From Candidatus Cloacimonadota bacterium (GTDB lineage: Bacteria > Cloacimonadota > Cloacimonadia > Cloacimonadales > TCS61), in contig DAOWES010000066.1 in assembly GCA_030638385.1 (NCBI GenBank), positions 1 to 15,895 on the forward strand: DNA of 15,895 nucleotides. The letters run 5' to 3'. The position numbers and the translations under genes are program-made. This document shows positions 13,983 through 15,895 of this stretch, one piece after another. The notes beneath the pieces were generated by a model. That model did not search any database, had not been told where the DNA came from, and was given only the letters and a program-made list of their open reading frames with translations. Position 1 is the stretch's first letter, and each line of letters begins with the position of its first letter.

Positions 13983-15314
13983 ATGAAATTAATAAAAAAT
14001 GCTCTGATCGCAGATGGTGACCAAACTAAAATCGTAGATATTCTTTTTGATAACAAAATAATCAAAATAGCTCCAAGTATTTCAAATCATAATGCTCAAA
14101 TTATTGATGCAAAAGGTAATCCGGTAATTCCGGGCTGCCTTGATGCACATGTTCATTTCAATCAGCCCGGGTTTGAGTATCACGAAGATTTCTACACCGG
14201 CACAAAATCAGCTGCTGCCGGTGGCATTTCCACCATTATCGATATGCCCAGCACTAGCCTTCCCCCCGTTACCAATGTAGAAAATATGGAACATAAACTT
14301 CAAGCGGTGCAACAAAATGCTTTAGTTGATTTTGCGTTTTGGGGTGGAATCAGAGCAAATGATCTTCCTGATATTGATAATCAAATCCAAAAGCTTTGGG
14401 ATGCCGGCGTGGTAGGATTTAAGATATACACTATCTCAGGAATGGATACATTCGGTGCCTTGGAATATGAAGAAATATCTAAACTATTATCTCAACACCA
14501 GGATTTACTTTTTGCCTTTCATGCAGAAGACGCACAAATTATCAAAAAGAATAAAACAAAATATGAATGTTCCCATAATCCACAAAATTACAGCAAAATC
14601 CGCTCTATTGAAGCAGAAGCAACTGCTGTGAGGAACATTCTAAAAAACAGAAACAACCATATTCATTTTGTCCATATCAGTAGTAAAAAAGCGGCCGAAT
14701 TGATCATAAACAGTAAACTGCAATCTGATGTAACTTTTGAAACCTGTCCTCATTATCTACAATTTACAGCCGAAGATTTAGATAAGCTTCGCGGACGATT
14801 AAAAACCGCTCCTCCTGTTAAATTTTCGGCAGATAGAGAATATCTACGAAATTGCCTTATAGATGGGAAACTTGATTTCGTAACTACCGATCATGCCGGA
14901 AGTGATTGGGAAACAGAGAAAAACTTACCGGATTTCTCACAAGCTTATAATGGGATTCCCGGCATCCAATTAATGATCCCATATCTATTTAGCGAGTTTT
15001 ATCTGAATGATAAAATATCACTAGCTCGCATGATTGAAATAACCTCTGCAAAAGCGGCGAAAAGATTTGGGCTTTATCCCAACAAAGGCAGTATGCAAGT
15101 TGGAACAGATGCTGATTTTACTGTCATAAACTTATCAAAAGAGCTGATAGTTGATGAAAAAGAGCTATATTCAAAAGGTAAATATTCCCCCTTTTTTGAA
15201 CAAAAATTTAACTGTTCAATTGCGCAGACCATCGTTCGGGGTGAAATAGTATTTGATGAGAATAAGGGAATTCTAGCTAAACCCGGTTACGGAAAATTCC
15301 TCAAACGCAGCTAA
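13983..15314 (+). CDS. Allantoinase/dihydroorotase-family cyclic amidohydrolase
   Basis: A 443-residue binuclear-metal hydrolase that opens cyclic amide rings. All metal ligands are visible: DAHVHF with His56 and His58, the carboxylated lysine Lys147 in GFKIYT, His180 (HAED), His231 (VHISS) and Asp303 (TTDHAG). FETGTxxA-type and VDFAFWGG segments (FYTGTKSAAAGG 70-81, VDFAFWGG 115-122) and ETCPHYLQFTAEDL (253-266) favour the allantoinase branch, while TAPPVK (275-280) and TTDH also occur in dihydroorotases. Substrate could be allantoin, dihydroorotate or a hydantoin. GAGGAA (13971-13976) lies 6 nt before the ATG. It is the only plus-strand gene and has no pyrimidine or ureide gene beside it here. 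Family certain, substrate uncertain. Confidence 0.85.
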   Translation: MKLIKNALIADGDQTKIVDILFDNKIIKIAPSISNHNAQIIDAKGNPVIPGCLDAHVHFNQPGFEYHEDFYTGTKSAAAGGISTIIDMPSTSLPPVTNVENMEHKLQAVQQNALVDFAFWGGIRANDLPDIDNQIQKLWDAGVVGFKIYTISGMDTFGALEYEEISKLLSQHQDLLFAFHAEDAQIIKKNKTKYECSHNPQNYSKIRSIEAEATAVRNILKNRNNHIHFVHISSKKAAELIINSKLQSDVTFETCPHYLQFTAEDLDKLRGRLKTAPPVKFSADREYLRNCLIDGKLDFVTTDHAGSDWETEKNLPDFSQAYNGIPGIQLMIPYLFSEFYLNDKISLARMIEITSAKAAKRFGLYPNKGSMQVGTDADFTVINLSKELIVDEKELYSKGKYSPFFEQKFNCSIAQTIVRGEIVFDENKGILAKPGYGKFLKRS

Positions 15315-15895
15315 TATTGAATTTAACCACAGACTTATAAGCCCTAAAACCCTGCGGAGCAGAAGCGACGAAATAGCTGTTTGACTGGCTAGACACAGAT
15401 GGTGCATAATGGAACTCAAAGATAAATATTAAGGCAATAGCCCCCTTAAATTAGAGTAACACTAGTTTTAGAAATTATCTTGTTTGGGTGTTTGAGATAA
15501 TGCCTTAGAATTAATATTTGGGCTTTATTTTTCGTGATCATCCGTGTTAATTCATGGACAAAGAATTTGTGAAATGGGTTCAATATTTAATCACAAAAGT
15601 TCCGATATTTTCCATCTATCTCCTCCCTAGAAAAAAAGAAAAGAACAAAAACCTTTGAAAGAGTTAAAAAAAACTTAAAAAAACATTTTCCATATACATA
15701 AGCGGAATATAAAGTTAAAACCACTTTCAACCCAAAAATCATAATTTTTTACTCTTAATATAGAGGGGTGTTTTATCTAAAAAGGGATCCTCTTTTTTCA
15801 AAAAAAGGTCATTCAATAATGGGCTATCTATTGCCTTATTCCGGTTAGAGAAGATTTGAGAATTATCGAAATAATAAGATAATTCAGAGGGGGAT
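15315..15895. other. Terminal spacer without a supported gene
   Basis: The last 581 bp have no convincing coding frame. Early on (15329-15405) are AACCACAGAC and GACACAGATGG. At 15535-15565 there is CGTGATCATCCGTGTTAATT and CATGG. Together they look like two decayed, oppositely oriented copies of a common 'AACCACAGAT-TAACACGGATG' intergenic element. Near 15777-15798 AAAAAGGGATCCTCTTTTTT is an imperfect palindrome with a short T run, a possible weak terminator. The purine-rich GAGGGGGAT at the very end could be a ribosome binding site of a gene beyond the window, which cannot be judged. Confidence 0.35.
15424..15532 (+). terminator. Nested inverted repeat, possible terminator region of the amidohydrolase gene
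   Basis: AAATATTAA-GGCA (15424-15436) pairs with TGCC-(6-nt bulge)-TTAATATTT (15501-15519). Inside it ATTATCT (15474-15480) pairs with AGATAAT (15495-15501) around a 14-nt loop, sharing one base with the outer arm. A TTTATTTTT run follows at 15524-15532. This could end transcription of the amidohydrolase gene 110 bp upstream, but the stem is AT-rich and interrupted. A decayed mobile repeat is an equally good reading. Confidence 0.3.

Noticed and set aside
1..15895. CRISPR array, tRNA, rRNA or insertion-sequence transposase
   Set aside because: No regularly spaced repeats, no cloverleaf-like segment and no transposase frame were seen by eye on either strand.

Overview
The window is an AT-rich bacterial segment holding 14 protein genes. 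Thirteen read on the minus strand and one, the cyclic amidohydrolase, reads on the plus strand. The gene content suggests a strict anaerobe: iron-sulfur MinD-type ATPases, NifX-like small proteins, a radical SAM enzyme and a secreted phosphatase with a signal peptide, which points to a Gram-negative cell. A lineage in or near the FCB/Cloacimonadota-type anaerobes would fit the composition and the long form of urocanate hydratase, but this is inference and no marker gene is present to settle it.

Region 1 (about 150-4890, minus strand) is the most distinctive part. It is an eight-gene cluster in transcription order: DUF134-family regulator, Mrp/NBP35 ATPase, DUF5320-type Gly/Cys-rich protein, a small basic protein, NifX-like protein A, two paralogous MinD ATPases each with an inserted 2x[4Fe-4S] ferredoxin domain, and NifX-like protein B. 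The set matches the anaerobe-specific 'orange protein' (ORP) complex genes known from Desulfovibrio, where a NifX-family protein carries a Mo/Cu-sulfide cluster and works with Mrp and MinD-type ATPases. A likely promoter with a palindrome sitting exactly in its 17-bp spacer precedes the regulator, and a hairpin directly follows the last stop codon.

Region 2 (about 4890-6080) is sparse. It has one six-helix membrane protein of the DUF2238/YjdF type, AT-rich spacers, a short open-frame remnant and degraded copies of intergenic repeats.

Region 3 (6080-10690, minus strand) is a housekeeping group: an MFS permease, a radical SAM protein with a C-terminal winged helix, a THUMP/RlmL-type rRNA methyltransferase and an exported PPP-type metallophosphatase. 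Several of the longest open frames here start upstream of the real gene starts, and I moved those starts. In one case the extra N-terminus is simply the terminator of the preceding gene.

Region 4 (10691-15314) holds urocanate hydratase (hutU, long 676-residue form) with a strong intrinsic terminator, preceded 20 bp upstream by an unrecognised protein that looks restriction-endonuclease-like. A 410-bp divergent spacer with a hairpin repeat follows, and then an allantoinase/dihydroorotase-family amidohydrolase on the plus strand. No other hut or purine-catabolism gene is in the window. The last 580 bp contain no gene that I can support, but do contain a nested inverted repeat.
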